Source: Paenisporosarcina quisquiliarum_A (GTDB lineage Bacteria > Bacillota > Bacilli > Bacillales_A > Planococcaceae). Taken from it: 64,000 bases of DNA. The notes under the pieces were generated by a model. That model was not told where the DNA came from, did not search any database, and saw only the letters and a list, made by a program, of their open reading frames with translations. How positions within the stretch are numbered: the first letter of the stretch is position 1; each line of letters opens with the position of its first letter. Positions 8,302-16,733 of this stretch are shown here, piece after piece. The translations under genes and the position numbers were made by a program. The stretch lies in NCBI RefSeq assembly GCF_043641925.1, contig NZ_JBHZRU010000007.1, positions 62,001-126,000 of the forward strand, written 5' to 3'.

Positions 8302-8496
8302 TTAATTACTATTTTGTCGCCTTTCTGCAACCCACCAATCAATATGAGCTAAGTTAAAAATAATCATATTTCGAATAGGAATGGTATGCGGTATAGCTCC
8401 ATTCTGTACTAGGGAACTTAGCTTTTCTTCAGATAGTGGATAGTCAACAGAGTCAAGGTAGACCATAAGGCTTTTAATTCCTTGAACTTTTCTCAT
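8302..8496 (-). CDS. small protein resembling an excisionase/MerR-like DNA-binding domain (64 aa)
   Basis: Sixty-four residues reading PLSEEKLSSLVQNGAIPH ... MIIFNLAHIDWWVAERR. The order 'helix, L-x-x-L-V-x-x-G-x-I-P-H, short strand, helix with D-W-W' resembles the HTH_17/excisionase fold, with a loop and a Trp-rich recognition of its own core. This is a fold-level impression, not a firm match. It has a good ribosome site (GGGAGGTG) and its own terminator. No mobile element is seen next to it. Confidence 0.5.
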   Translation of the reverse strand: MRKVQGIKSLMVYLDSVDYPLSEEKLSSLVQNGAIPHTIPIRNMIIFNLAHIDWWVAERRQNSN

Positions 8497-8759
8497 TTAA
8501 CACCTCCCATTAAGTCTTCTTAATTCCTGATAATAAAGGAAGAAGACTTAACGTTAGTCGTTAAATCGATGTGGCTATTTATTTCTTACCCTCATTTCTG
8601 AAAAAGTATGCATTTTTTATAAAGTTTTTTGGTTCAAACTGCTTACTATAAAATTCTTTATTTAAATAGAAAATACCAGTTAGTTGGAAAAATGTTTTAA
8701 TTGCTGTTAAAAGGGAAAATAGTCAATAGGAATTCCATTAATAATGAGGAGGAATTATT

Positions 8760-8930
8760 ATGGGTCAAAAAGGTCAAGATAATGATAATCAACAAAACAA
8801 ACATCAACGGATCTATCAGCAACAAAACAATCAGAATAATCAAGGTCAAGAGAACGAACAAGATCGTTTAAAAATGGAACAAAATCAACTTCATGCGAAT
8901 CAAAACCTTGAGAACGAAAAAGAAGATTAG
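8760..8930 (+). CDS. Gln/Asn-rich hydrophilic small protein (56 aa)
   Basis: Fifty-six codons after GAGGAGGAA. About half the residues are Q or N (for example NQQNKHQRIYQQQNNQNNQ), with a short acidic tail; there is no hydrophobic core and it is probably disordered. Such proteins often belong to the spore proteome, but no family signature is visible. A terminator follows directly. It forms a pair of tiny hydrophilic genes with the one at 9051. Confidence 0.5.
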   Translation: MGQKGQDNDNQQNKHQRIYQQQNNQNNQGQENEQDRLKMEQNQLHANQNLENEKED

Positions 8931-8940
8931 AAAAAGTTAG

Positions 8941-8973
8941 AACCGCTTCGCCTATTGGCTAAGCGGTATTTTT
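8941..8973 (+). terminator. rho-independent terminator
   Basis: AACCGCTT ... AAGCGGT stem followed by ATTTTT, downstream of the Q/N-rich gene. Confidence 0.7.
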
Positions 8974-9050
8974 AAATCTAAAGTGTATGAAAGTATGGTA
9001 GTTGTACATACCATTAATGGTTTAATTCATAATTGAAAGGATGAGATGAA

Positions 9051-9218
9051 ATGGAAAAGAAAACGAATGAGTCTAAAGAAAAACACACTCAAACCAACAT
9101 TCATGAAGTAAATACGGCTCAACCTATTGGGAACGGTTTGTCTGACGAGAAAAAGAAAGAACTACATGTGAAGGACGGTCAAAACAATCACCATGTAGAT
9201 GAACGCGGCGGATTTTAA
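9051..9218 (+). CDS. small charged hydrophilic protein (55 aa)
   Basis: Fifty-five codons after GAAAGGATGAG. The peptide is Lys/Glu/His-rich (MEKKTNESKEKHTQTNIHEV...) and ends in ERGGF; no hydrophobic segment or motif is recognised. It sits tandem to another tiny hydrophilic gene and converges on the minus-strand gene at 9243, with a shared palindrome between them. Function unknown. Confidence 0.5.
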   Translation: MEKKTNESKEKHTQTNIHEVNTAQPIGNGLSDEKKKELHVKDGQNNHHVDERGGF

Positions 9219-9230
9219 ATAAAAAAAATC

Positions 9231-9257
9231 TGGCAAGGGATTTTAAAATCCTTGCCA
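9231..9257. terminator. bidirectional palindromic terminator
   Basis: TGGCAAGG-GATTTTAAAATC-CTTGCCA is nearly a perfect palindrome between two convergent small genes. The stop codon of the minus-strand gene is inside it. Confidence 0.5.
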
Positions 9258-9368
9258 CATTCCTTTTTCCCATTTATCAATAAATTGTTCGAACGTTAAT
9301 CCGCATCGTTCTAAAACGCTGTGATAAACAAAATATTCTCCTAAACTTTCTAATAATCGGTCATTCAT
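9243..9368 (-). CDS. small hypothetical protein (41 aa)
   Basis: Reads MNDRLLESLGEYFVYHSVLE then RCGLTFEQFIDKWEKGMWQGF. Start 9368 is preferred because AAGGGG lies 8 nt upstream; the in-frame ATG at 9374 is only 2 nt from it. The sequence has the balanced hydrophobic pattern of a folded helical peptide. The family is not recognised. Confidence 0.45.
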   Translation of the reverse strand: MNDRLLESLGEYFVYHSVLERCGLTFEQFIDKWEKGMWQGF

Positions 9369-9583
9369 CTTCATATCCCCTTTGAATAAAATCCTTTACC
9401 ATTTAACTTATTCCCTAAGTGGTTGTCCACAACACTAGAATGAGCAACTTTTCATAATAAAATACATGAACCATTCATTTGGTCTATTTTGCCCTAAATC
9501 ACCATGGTTTAAACTGATGAATCAATTTCACAGATCACAAAAAATGCTGTAATTAATAGATATGCTACATTCTACTCGTTCGC

Positions 9584-9692
9584 TACAGCTGGACGCTTTC
9601 CGCGGGGCGGTCTGTGAGCCTCCTCATTCGCAAAGCTCGCTGCGGGGTCTCACCGAGACACGCTAATCCCACTGGATTCGCCAACTTCCGCT
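9584..9692 (+). repeat. dispersed GGACGCTTTCC element, copy 1 (divergent)
   Basis: A GC-rich island beginning GGACGCTTTCCGCGGGGC and ending near CCAACTTCCGCT in otherwise AT-rich DNA. It shares the opening with copies at 37849 and 55289. The rest of the 9.37-10.01 kb gap holds only AT-rich sequence and a hairpin at 9914. Confidence 0.6.
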
Positions 9693-9913
9693 AAAATAAA
9701 AATAGCTCATATATAAATTAATCAAATGCTTATATATTCTTTTGAATTTGATTAGAAAAGGTAAATAATTTCCGATATGAAATTTTTCTCATCTAAGATA
9801 TATCCAATTGAATTAATTACTTGACATGAAAATTTTTTAATATGTATTGAAAACCAATTTGTACATCTAAATTTAGATTTAATAAGTGTAAATCGGATTT
9901 TTAATAGGAAAGT

Positions 9914-9964
9914 GGTCGGCTATTTCTAAAGTCTCCTGTGGAGAAACAAAAGAAATACCCGACC
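9914..9964. other. long imperfect hairpin
   Basis: GGTCGG-CTATTTCT pairs with AGAAATA-CCCGACC across a 24-nt loop. It lies about 50 bp past the 3' end of the holin-like gene on the minus strand and could terminate that transcript or be an RNA structure of its own. Confidence 0.35.
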
Positions 9965-10010
9965 ATATTTATTCTTTAACCACAGGGAAATACTTACTAA
10001 TAATAAGTGA

Positions 10011-10253
10011 TTATTTCCCGCTTCCTTGCATAAAGTTTTTAGATCCACTATATAATCCACTCGCAGATAAACCTAACATAAGTCCGATAATGATTCCTTG
10101 CTTAATATCTGTCGTGATATAAAAAATTCCAGCTAACACGCCTAAAATAACAGCTATAAATGGTGAGAATCTATTCGATACTCCCGCACGTTTAAACAAT
10201 TCGACTAATCCAAGAATCAATGGAATAATGGCGATATTGTAAACTTCAAACAA
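10011..10253 (-). CDS. small holin-like membrane protein (80 aa)
   Basis: Eighty residues with three hydrophobic stretches (YNIAIIPLILGLVELF, FIAVILGVLAGIFYI, GIIIGLMLGLSASGLY) and a short polar end (SGSKNFMQGSGK). This layout resembles small phage-type holins or holin-like proteins found alone in Bacillales chromosomes. No endolysin or phage gene is adjacent, so lysis function is not implied. A TTG start at 10253 is supported by GGAGGG 6 nt upstream. Confidence 0.5.
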   Translation of the reverse strand: MFEVYNIAIIPLILGLVELFKRAGVSNRFSPFIAVILGVLAGIFYITTDIKQGIIIGLMLGLSASGLYSGSKNFMQGSGK

Positions 10254-10330
10254 CGCTTTCCCTCCTTTCCTACTAGCTTTGTACTATTGTATTCGCAGTG
10301 TTTCTTATTCATTCCAATGCAATTAGAAAA

Positions 10331-10373
10331 ACATAGCCTGCACAAAAATAATGGTGCAAGCTATGTTTTTTTT
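10331..10373. terminator. terminator-like hairpin
   Basis: ACATAGCCTGCAC ... GTGCAAGCTATGT with T-rich sequence on both sides, between two minus-strand genes; it could work in either direction. Confidence 0.55.
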
Positions 10374-10412
10374 AGACTTATATCTAAAAACCCTTAGACA
10401 TTTTTTCAGTAT

Positions 10413-10452
10413 AAAAAAACAATTCCTCTCTAATTGTTCTAGAGAGGAATTG
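10413..10452 (-). terminator. terminator of the gene at 10464
   Basis: AATTCCTCTCT ... AGAGAGGAATT stem followed by a seven-T run on the minus strand. Confidence 0.75.
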
Positions 10453-10463
10453 CTCATTATGTA

Positions 10464-10835
10464 TTAATTACTTTTTTGTATTGCTCCCATGCCTTCTAGT
10501 AATATTCTAGCGTCTTTATTCAAATAAGGCGTAATGTCTTCTCGAAGTAGCAACTCACTATGGTTTTTAACAGCAATCTTTAAGCCTCTAATATCAAACC
10601 TAGTAGCGTATAGGTTGATGGCATTGGTTGCTGCTACCTCTTCTCTCGATAATGGCTTTGAATTAGATTCAGAAGCATTTAAAAGAAAATCGAACAATTC
10701 TCGGGCATTTCTTTTTAATAAACTTTTATTGTCTTTCAGCAGCTCTTTGTTTTCTTCCATATACTTACGAGCTGCAACTAAGTCAACATCTTCTACACAC
10801 GCATTAATTTTTGTAGCTAATTCTTGTAGATTCAT
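10464..10835 (-). CDS. hypothetical helical protein (123 aa)
   Basis: A 123-residue, mostly alpha-helical cytosolic protein with many charged residues (RKYMEENKELLKDNKSLLKRN) and no signal peptide or membrane segment. I do not recognise a family. It has a strong ribosome site (AAAGGAGA) and its own terminator, so it is surely expressed as a single gene. It lies downstream of the TRAP operon terminator and is not part of that operon. Confidence 0.6.
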   Translation of the reverse strand: MNLQELATKINACVEDVDLVAARKYMEENKELLKDNKSLLKRNARELFDFLLNASESNSKPLSREEVAATNAINLYATRFDIRGLKIAVKNHSELLLREDITPYLNKDARILLEGMGAIQKSN

Positions 10836-10944
10836 GCTTAATCTCCTTTTACCTAAAAATGGTAATATTATGATAACTTGATAATTAAATCATATCATAT
10901 TTGAAAACTATTTTGAGTAGCTAAATAAAATTATTTCAAAAAAA

Positions 10945-10986
10945 AACCGAATGCATCGGCAACTTAGCCGTTACATTCGGTTTTTC
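10945..10986 (-). terminator. terminator of the TRAP operon
   Basis: AAACCGAATG ... CATTCGGTTT stem, followed on the minus strand by a long T-run. Confidence 0.8.
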
Positions 10987-10989
10987 CTT

Positions 10990-13020
10990 TTAAGCTACTG
11001 GTGCAGCTTTTACTTTGTCATGACTTTTATCACGTGTGAAATATTGGAATGCAAAGATTGATACAAACATAATTAAACCAATTGTGTCTGAAATACCTTC
11101 AGGGTAAATAAGCAATAGTCCGGCGATAACAGCCCAAATACGCTCATACCACTTCACATCACGGTACCAATATCCAATCATTCCAGCACCAATTGCGATC
11201 ATACCTGATATAGCTGTGATTAATACCCATATCAATTGAGGAATGGTCGTATCAATCATTAACAACTCAGGAGAAAGCACAAACATATATGGAATAATGA
11301 ATGCGGCAATCGCGAGTTTTGCAGAAGTTACACCTGTTTTGATAGGATCGCCTCCAGAAACACCCGATGCTGCAAATGCTGCTAATGCAACTGGTGGTGT
11401 AATATCGGCAATAATACCAAAATAGAATACGAATAAATGAGCTGACAATGCAACAGCGATAGGTACCACTGCACCTTCAGGTGAATCCAGCATTAATAAT
11501 GTAATAATGGCTGGCGCTGCTATTGTCGACGTAATAACGTAGTTCGCTGTAGTTGGTGATCCCATACCTAAAACAATCGCAGCTAACATCGTAAAGAATA
11601 GCGTTAGCAATACGTTTCCACCAGATGCAGAAACAAGTCCATTAGCTAAACTTAATCCTAGTCCTGTTTTTACAACAACACCTACGATAATACCTGCAGC
11701 TGCAGTTGCGGCTGCTACAGCAAGTGCTGTGCGGGCTCCATCTACAAGTGCTTCGATAATATCTTTAAATCCAAGACGTGTTTCTTTATTGAATGAACTT
11801 ACAATGATCGTTAATAAAATACCGTACAAAGCTGCTTGCATCGTAGGGATATTGTTAAATAACATAACGATAATTCCAACAATCGGCAGCAGTAAGTAAA
11901 TTTTCTTTAAGACTGCTTTGCGGTCTGGCATTTCTTCTGGTTTTAACCCTCTTAATCCAACTCGTTTGGCTTCAAAGTGAGTCATAATCCAAATACCTGT
12001 GAAATAAAGCAATGCAGGAATTGCTGCTGCTTTTGCAATATCCCAATATTCAATTCCACCAATGAATTCAACCATTAAGAATGCTGCTGCACCCATGATT
12101 GGAGGCATAATTTGACCACCAGTAGAAGCAGCTGCTTCTACCCCACCGGCAAATTCTTTTTTATAGCCAAGTTTTTTCATCATTGGAATCGTATATGATC
12201 CTGATGTTACTACGTTCGCTACAGAACTTCCTGAGATTGTTCCTTGCAAGGCACTTGAGAAAATGGCTACTTTAGCAGGTCCACCAATTAAATGTCCTGC
12301 AAAAGCAACGGCTAAATCATTAAAATATTGACCCACACCGGTCTTCACTAAAAACGCTCCAAATAACAAGAATACGAATATGAACGTAGCAGATACGCTT
12401 AACGGAGTACCTAGAATACCATCCGTTGTAAAGAACATCAGTTGAACAACACTTTCTAAATCTTGACCACGGTGAGCCAAGAATCCTGGGAAATAACGAC
12501 CGAAGAACGTGTAAAGAATAAATACAGTTGAAATAATCGTGATTGGTAGACCAACCGCTCTTCGAGTTGCTTCCAAAACAAGCAAAATTGCTAATACACC
12601 GACAACTAAATCTGGAGTAGTTACATTACCTACTCGGAATACTAAGTCGTTGTACATAATTGGCCAGTATAAACCGACACCAATGGATAAAATCGATAAA
12701 ATGTAATCATAAAAGGGAATCCGGTTTCGTTTGCTACGATCGCCTTTTTTAATTGCTGGGAACAGCAAGAAAATTAATGATAAGGCAAAGCCTAAATGGA
12801 TGGACCGCTGAATATAGGCTGTGTATTGGCCAAAAATGGCTGTGTACACTTGGAATAAAGAAAAGGCTAGCAATCCAAAGAATACAACTTTCAACATAAT
12901 GCCTTTTAAATCTCGTGTATTCGATTCCGGATCATACTTCTCTAATATTTCACGTTGTTGTTCGTCAGTTAACTGTTCGAACTGTTCATCTTTTTCTGGA
13001 TGTTTTGTTTTATCACTCAC
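10990..13020 (-). CDS. TRAP transporter fused permease, TAXI type (4TM/12TM)
   Basis: A 676-residue polytopic membrane protein combining the small (DctQ-like) and large (DctM-like) TRAP permease parts. After a charged 40-residue N-terminus come about 16-18 hydrophobic segments. The large-subunit region carries GSSVANVVTSGSYTIPMM and GMGSPTTANYVITS, glycine/serine-rich loops typical of the DctM transport domain. It imports an organic acid or similar solute using an ion gradient, together with the TAXI binding protein at 13659. The GTG start overlaps the DUF1850 stop by 8 bp, so it is translationally coupled. Solute unknown (glutamate or C4-dicarboxylates are possible). Confidence 0.88.
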   Translation of the reverse strand: MSDKTKHPEKDEQFEQLTDEQQREILEKYDPESNTRDLKGIMLKVVFFGLLAFSLFQVYTAIFGQYTAYIQRSIHLGFALSLIFLLFPAIKKGDRSKRNRIPFYDYILSILSIGVGLYWPIMYNDLVFRVGNVTTPDLVVGVLAILLVLEATRRAVGLPITIISTVFILYTFFGRYFPGFLAHRGQDLESVVQLMFFTTDGILGTPLSVSATFIFVFLLFGAFLVKTGVGQYFNDLAVAFAGHLIGGPAKVAIFSSALQGTISGSSVANVVTSGSYTIPMMKKLGYKKEFAGGVEAAASTGGQIMPPIMGAAAFLMVEFIGGIEYWDIAKAAAIPALLYFTGIWIMTHFEAKRVGLRGLKPEEMPDRKAVLKKIYLLLPIVGIIVMLFNNIPTMQAALYGILLTIIVSSFNKETRLGFKDIIEALVDGARTALAVAAATAAAGIIVGVVVKTGLGLSLANGLVSASGGNVLLTLFFTMLAAIVLGMGSPTTANYVITSTIAAPAIITLLMLDSPEGAVVPIAVALSAHLFVFYFGIIADITPPVALAAFAASGVSGGDPIKTGVTSAKLAIAAFIIPYMFVLSPELLMIDTTIPQLIWVLITAISGMIAIGAGMIGYWYRDVKWYERIWAVIAGLLLIYPEGISDTIGLIMFVSIFAFQYFTRDKSHDKVKAAPVA

Positions 13021-13525
13021 GAATCCTCGCTCCTCTCAGTTGGTCCAATAGGGATAAGCGCGCAACTTGGAATGTATACGACTCACCTCTTATTAAGTAG
13101 TCCTTTAAATTATATTCGTTGTTATCGTACTTAAAAGCAAGGTCTTTATTAATATCCCCTACCAACATACTAATAGATGGAAATACTTGTGACATGTTGG
13201 TTATGTAATACTTCCCATCTAATTCGAAAAATTTCTCTCCTTCACCAGCACCTGAGGGCATTCCGATTGCAAAATCCTCATATTCAAGAGAGAAAATTTG
13301 GATTTGATGGTCATTTGTTATTTTATACGTTTCGAAGACATCTGATAAATGAATTGAATGGGTATAGCGAATGTGAAAGGTCTTCTCATCATTTAGAGGA
13401 AGATAGGCAACAGGATTTGTTGTCCGTTGCTCGAAGAATACAAAGCTCCAACGATATGGAACCAGCAAAATGAATAGGGTAGTCAAGAAAATAATTACTC
13501 CAATTATTAATTTGCTCTTTTTCAT
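13013..13525 (-). CDS. DUF1850 protein of TAXI-TRAP operon
   Basis: A 170-residue protein with an N-terminal membrane anchor or signal (KKSKLIIGVIIFLTTLFILLVPYRW) and an extracellular domain containing FHIRYTHSIHLSDVFETYKI and YEDFAIGMPSGAGEGEKF, features of DUF1850. Genes of this family are regularly found between TAXI binding-protein and permease genes, as here, and probably assist the transporter, but their biochemical role is not established. ATG 13525 follows GAGGTTATTCCA. The 8-bp overlap with the permease gene supports joint action. Confidence 0.75.
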   Translation of the reverse strand: MKKSKLIIGVIIFLTTLFILLVPYRWSFVFFEQRTTNPVAYLPLNDEKTFHIRYTHSIHLSDVFETYKITNDHQIQIFSLEYEDFAIGMPSGAGEGEKFFELDGKYYITNMSQVFPSISMLVGDINKDLAFKYDNNEYNLKDYLIRGESYTFQVARLSLLDQLRGARIRE

Positions 13526-13617
13526 TGGAATAACCTCATTTCATGAGAAAAACCCACCTTGTCCAATTTTAGGACATGAGTGAGACATTTTCTTCTTGTT
13601 CAAATACTTTCTAGAAG

Positions 13618-13651
13618 AAAGAACGATGAAGCAATTGCTTCATCGTCTTAT
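13618..13651 (-). terminator. hairpin after the TAXI binding-protein gene
   Basis: Perfect palindrome ACGATGAAGCAATTGCTTCATCGT between the binding-protein stop and the DUF1850 start. It probably allows partial read-through, giving more binding protein than permease. Confidence 0.7.
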
Positions 13652-13658
13652 TTGAATC

Positions 13659-14606
13659 TTATTTATTTACTTCATCAAAGTACTTTTGAGCACCTGGATG
13701 TACATCGATATCGATCCCATCTAACGCTGTTTCAGCTTTGATAAATGCACCTTTAGGATGTTGAATTTGATCCGTATTTTCGTAAATTGCTTTAGTAATA
13801 TCATAAACTAGATCTTCAGGAAGATCCTTAGTTACAGCTAACATAGCAAGAACAGAAACAGTTGGTACTTCACCAGCCATACCATATGTTCCAGCAGGAA
13901 TTGTTTCTTTAGCGTAATAAGGATACTTTTCAATTAGTTCATCAGCTTTTGAATCTTCAACAGGAACAATGACAACTTCAGTCGTTGCGTTTAAGCTTTC
14001 AACTGCACCAGTTGGCGTTCCAGAAGTAATGAAAGCAGCATCAATTTGACCTGATTGCAAACTTTCTTGAGATTCACCAAAGTCCAAGTTTTGAGCATCA
14101 ATATCATCCATCGTCATACCGTGAATTTCTAAAAGTTGTTCAGCATTAGCGAATGTTCCTGAACCAGGAGCACCTACAGATACTTTTTTACCTTTAAGAT
14201 CTTCATAAGATGCAATGCCAGTATCAGCAGTTGTAACTAACTGAATTGTTTCTGGGTAAAGAGCACCGATAGCTGCGATTGAATCAATTGCATCGCCTTC
14301 AAACATTAATTCCCCAGCAGTTGCATAGTAAGCGATATCTGTTTGTACGAAAGCAATTTCAGCTTTTCCATCTTTAAGCGCTGTCATGTTAGCTGCAGAT
14401 GCTTGAGAAACTTCAGCAGTTGTTTCCACACCAGCTTCTTCAGAAATAATGTTTGCCAGTGTTCCACCAAGTGAATAATAAGTACCAGTCGTACCGCCTG
14501 TAACGATACTGATAAACTTGTAATCTCCGCCTGAATTACATGCGCCTAATAATAGAGTCGCAGATAACCCTAATGCTGCAAGAATTCCTACTTTTTTCTT
14601 CTTCAT
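13659..14606 (-). CDS. TAXI family TRAP solute-binding lipoprotein
   Basis: A 315-residue extracytoplasmic binding protein. The signal peptide ends in the lipobox LLGAC (Cys22). The mature part begins SIVTGGTTGTYYSLGGTLANI, the hallmark of TAXI (TRAP-associated extracytoplasmic immunogenic) proteins, and continues with KKVSVGAPGSGTFANAEQLL, the substrate-site segment. It captures solute for the permease at 10990. Start ATG follows AGGGGGA. It is first in the operon binding protein - DUF1850 - permease. Confidence 0.88.
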   Translation of the reverse strand: MKKKKVGILAALGLSATLLLGACNSGGDYKFISIVTGGTTGTYYSLGGTLANIISEEAGVETTAEVSQASAANMTALKDGKAEIAFVQTDIAYYATAGELMFEGDAIDSIAAIGALYPETIQLVTTADTGIASYEDLKGKKVSVGAPGSGTFANAEQLLEIHGMTMDDIDAQNLDFGESQESLQSGQIDAAFITSGTPTGAVESLNATTEVVIVPVEDSKADELIEKYPYYAKETIPAGTYGMAGEVPTVSVLAMLAVTKDLPEDLVYDITKAIYENTDQIQHPKGAFIKAETALDGIDIDVHPGAQKYFDEVNK

Positions 14607-14716
14607 AAATGGTTGTCCCCCTTAAATATGATTCGTCTTCCAATTTATATTCTAGCACGAATTATCTCATAATAGGTAATAGTTCGATAAGTCAGAAGAC
14701 ATTTATTACCATTAAA

Positions 14717-15301
14717 TTAAGTTGTTGTACCCTCAACTTTTGTCTCAGGTGCAGTTTCTTCAGGTGTAATATCCGCAAATGTTTCATTATGTTCTTCTAA
14801 ATCACGCGTTCGATGTGCAATACGAGAAGAAGCACAAGCTGCTACACTCGCTACCAGATCATCTAAAAATGTATGGATTCCATTACCGATTTTTGTATCC
14901 AACTTTTTGATAATACCAATTTTATTTTTATCCAAATGCCCGAACGTAGTGACGGCTATACTTCCATATGTAAATACAGATCCGAGGGCGATTGTTTCAT
15001 CTACTCCAAATAATCCTTCATCGGCTTCAACGATTTGTTGAAGTGGAGCAGATAACATTTTTTTCTCAGCCAGTTCATCTAACTCTACACCAACTAAAAT
15101 CGCATGTTGCATTTCTCGTTTTTTCAATACACTTTCCACTGATTCGATACAATGCTCAATTGTTAGTCCAATGTTATAAGCAATTTGCATCTCAAAAACG
15201 ATATTTGCAATTTCTTGAATCGTGACACCACGTCTTAATAATGCTTCCTTCGTAGCTTCATATACTGCATTCGAATGTACTCTTGGTTGTAATTGATCCA
15301 T
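14717..15301 (-). CDS. pgpA: phosphatidylglycerophosphatase A family protein (YutG-like)
   Basis: A 194-residue PgpA-family protein, expected to dephosphorylate phosphatidylglycerol phosphate or a related lipid phosphate. A regulatory-looking N-terminal half (RRGVTIQEIANIVFEMQ, LKKREMQHAILVGVELD) is followed by GIGNGIHTFLDDLVASVAACA, matching the core of the Bacillus YutG group. Unlike E. coli PgpA it lacks a run of long membrane helices, as is usual in Bacillales. ATG 15301 is chosen because GGAGATGAAAAG precedes it. An acidic Thr/Glu tail is present. Divergent from yjcH. Confidence 0.7.
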   Translation of the reverse strand: MDQLQPRVHSNAVYEATKEALLRRGVTIQEIANIVFEMQIAYNIGLTIEHCIESVESVLKKREMQHAILVGVELDELAEKKMLSAPLQQIVEADEGLFGVDETIALGSVFTYGSIAVTTFGHLDKNKIGIIKKLDTKIGNGIHTFLDDLVASVAACASSRIAHRTRDLEEHNETFADITPEETAPETKVEGTTT

Positions 15302-15410
15302 CTTTTCATCTCCATTTCTGTAGAACATTCATTTCCCTACTCATTATTATACCTTCCGACTGCATTATGTTACAATTTCTTTACCGTTAATACCTAGGAG
15401 GACTTGTCAT

Positions 15411-16133
15411 ATGTCAAAAGGAACAATCCAAGATATCACACTATTTAGTGAAGCTTTACAAGAAGATATGCAACTACTTATTTACATACCCTCTAACTAT
15501 TCACCTCTTTATAAATATACAGTTTTAATTGCCTCAGACGGCAAAGACTATTTTCAATTAGGACGAATTCCTCGTGTTGCTGATGAATTACTTGAAAATA
15601 ACGAAATCGAAAATATTATTGTCGTTGGCGTTCCTTATAAGAGCGTCGAAGATCGTCTAAAAAAATATCATCCGGACGGCGAACAGCATGATGCTTATTT
15701 ACGATTTTTAGCACATGAACTCGTTCCCTATTTAGATGCTACGTATCCAACTTACCAAATTGGTATGGGACGAGCTTTAATTGGAGATTCTTTAGCAGCT
15801 ACTGTTTCTTTATTAGCGGCAGTCAAATATCCAAATATTTTTGGGAAAGTTATTCTTCATTCACCACTAGTAAATGAAGCGGTTTTAGAAAAGGTTGAAC
15901 ATGCTCGTGCCCCTCATGCTTTCTCGGTTTATCACATCATCGGCTTAAAGGAAGATGAAGTGAAAACGACTCGTGGAGAAGTGGAAAACTTCCTAAAACC
16001 GAATCGTGTTTTGAATTCATTGATGGTAGAAAGAGGTTTTTCAGTGTTCTATGACGAATTTAACGGAGACCATACTTGGAAACATTGGCAACCGGATATG
16101 AAACGTGCACTTCAAATGAATTTTGGTCACTAA
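15411..16133 (+). CDS. yjcH: putative esterase (YjcH-like)
   Basis: A 240-residue alpha/beta-hydrolase of the esterase-D/enterochelin-esterase-like (putative esterase) family. Seen are the nucleophile elbow GDSLAA near residue 125, LIASDGKDYF early on, and the terminal GDHTWKHW with the catalytic histidine. The natural substrate is unknown. It heads a run of three plus-strand genes (yjcH-yjcG-yjcF) in the reverse transcription order to their usual names, the same trio found together in B. subtilis. Start ATG has TAGGAGGA 8 nt upstream. Confidence 0.8.
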   Translation: MSKGTIQDITLFSEALQEDMQLLIYIPSNYSPLYKYTVLIASDGKDYFQLGRIPRVADELLENNEIENIIVVGVPYKSVEDRLKKYHPDGEQHDAYLRFLAHELVPYLDATYPTYQIGMGRALIGDSLAATVSLLAAVKYPNIFGKVILHSPLVNEAVLEKVEHARAPHAFSVYHIIGLKEDEVKTTRGEVENFLKPNRVLNSLMVERGFSVFYDEFNGDHTWKHWQPDMKRALQMNFGH

Positions 16134-16214
16134 TAAGTTAATTGAATGCCAATTCCGAAATCTTTGCTATACTATAAGTATGTATTCATTCAACTAAGAA
16201 GGAGGTTTTTGATG

Positions 16215-16733
16215 ATGAAATACGGAGTCGTTGCATTCCCATCGAAAAAACTACAAGATTTAGCTAACTCATACCGTAAACGTTATGACCCACATTATTC
16301 ACTTATCACACCACATATGACTGTCAAAGGCGTATTTGAAGCGAGTGATGAAGAAATCGAAACACTATCAACTCAAATCGGAGAAGTTGTAAAACGTCAT
16401 AAACCCTTTTCTTTACAGACGTCCCGTGTGAGCTCGTTCTCACCAGTTACAAACGCCATTTACTTTAAAGTAGAACCTACTCCTGAACTTCTAGAACTTC
16501 ATAAAGATTTGCACTCAGATGTTTTAGGAGCTGAAGCTGAATATGCCTTTGTTCCGCATATCACCATTGCTCAAAAAATGGCATCAGGTGAACACGATGA
16601 CATTTTTGGTCAATTAAAAATGGTTGGTGTAGATCATGAAGAAATCATTGATCGCTTACATTTGTTGTATCAATTAGAAGATGGTTCTTGGACGGTATAT
16701 GAAACATTCCGTTTGTCTGGAGCTGGAGAATAA
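16215..16733 (+). CDS. yjcG: 2H phosphoesterase (YjcG family)
   Basis: A 172-residue 2'-5' RNA ligase-like protein of the YjcG group. The two signature motifs are PHMTVKG near residue 35 and PHITIAQ near residue 115, each supplying a catalytic His and Thr for 2',3'-cyclic or 2'-5' phosphodiesters. The start at 16215 gives the MKYGVVAFPSKKLQD N-terminus of this family; AAGGAGG lies 9 nt upstream (an ATG at 16212 is also possible). The stop codon touches the next gene's TTG start, so yjcF is coupled. Confidence 0.85.
   Translation: MKYGVVAFPSKKLQDLANSYRKRYDPHYSLITPHMTVKGVFEASDEEIETLSTQIGEVVKRHKPFSLQTSRVSSFSPVTNAIYFKVEPTPELLELHKDLHSDVLGAEAEYAFVPHITIAQKMASGEHDDIFGQLKMVGVDHEEIIDRLHLLYQLEDGSWTVYETFRLSGAGE

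Noticed and set aside
10011..10253. Prophage remnant around the holin-like gene
   Set aside because: No endolysin, structural, integrase or repressor gene is nearby.
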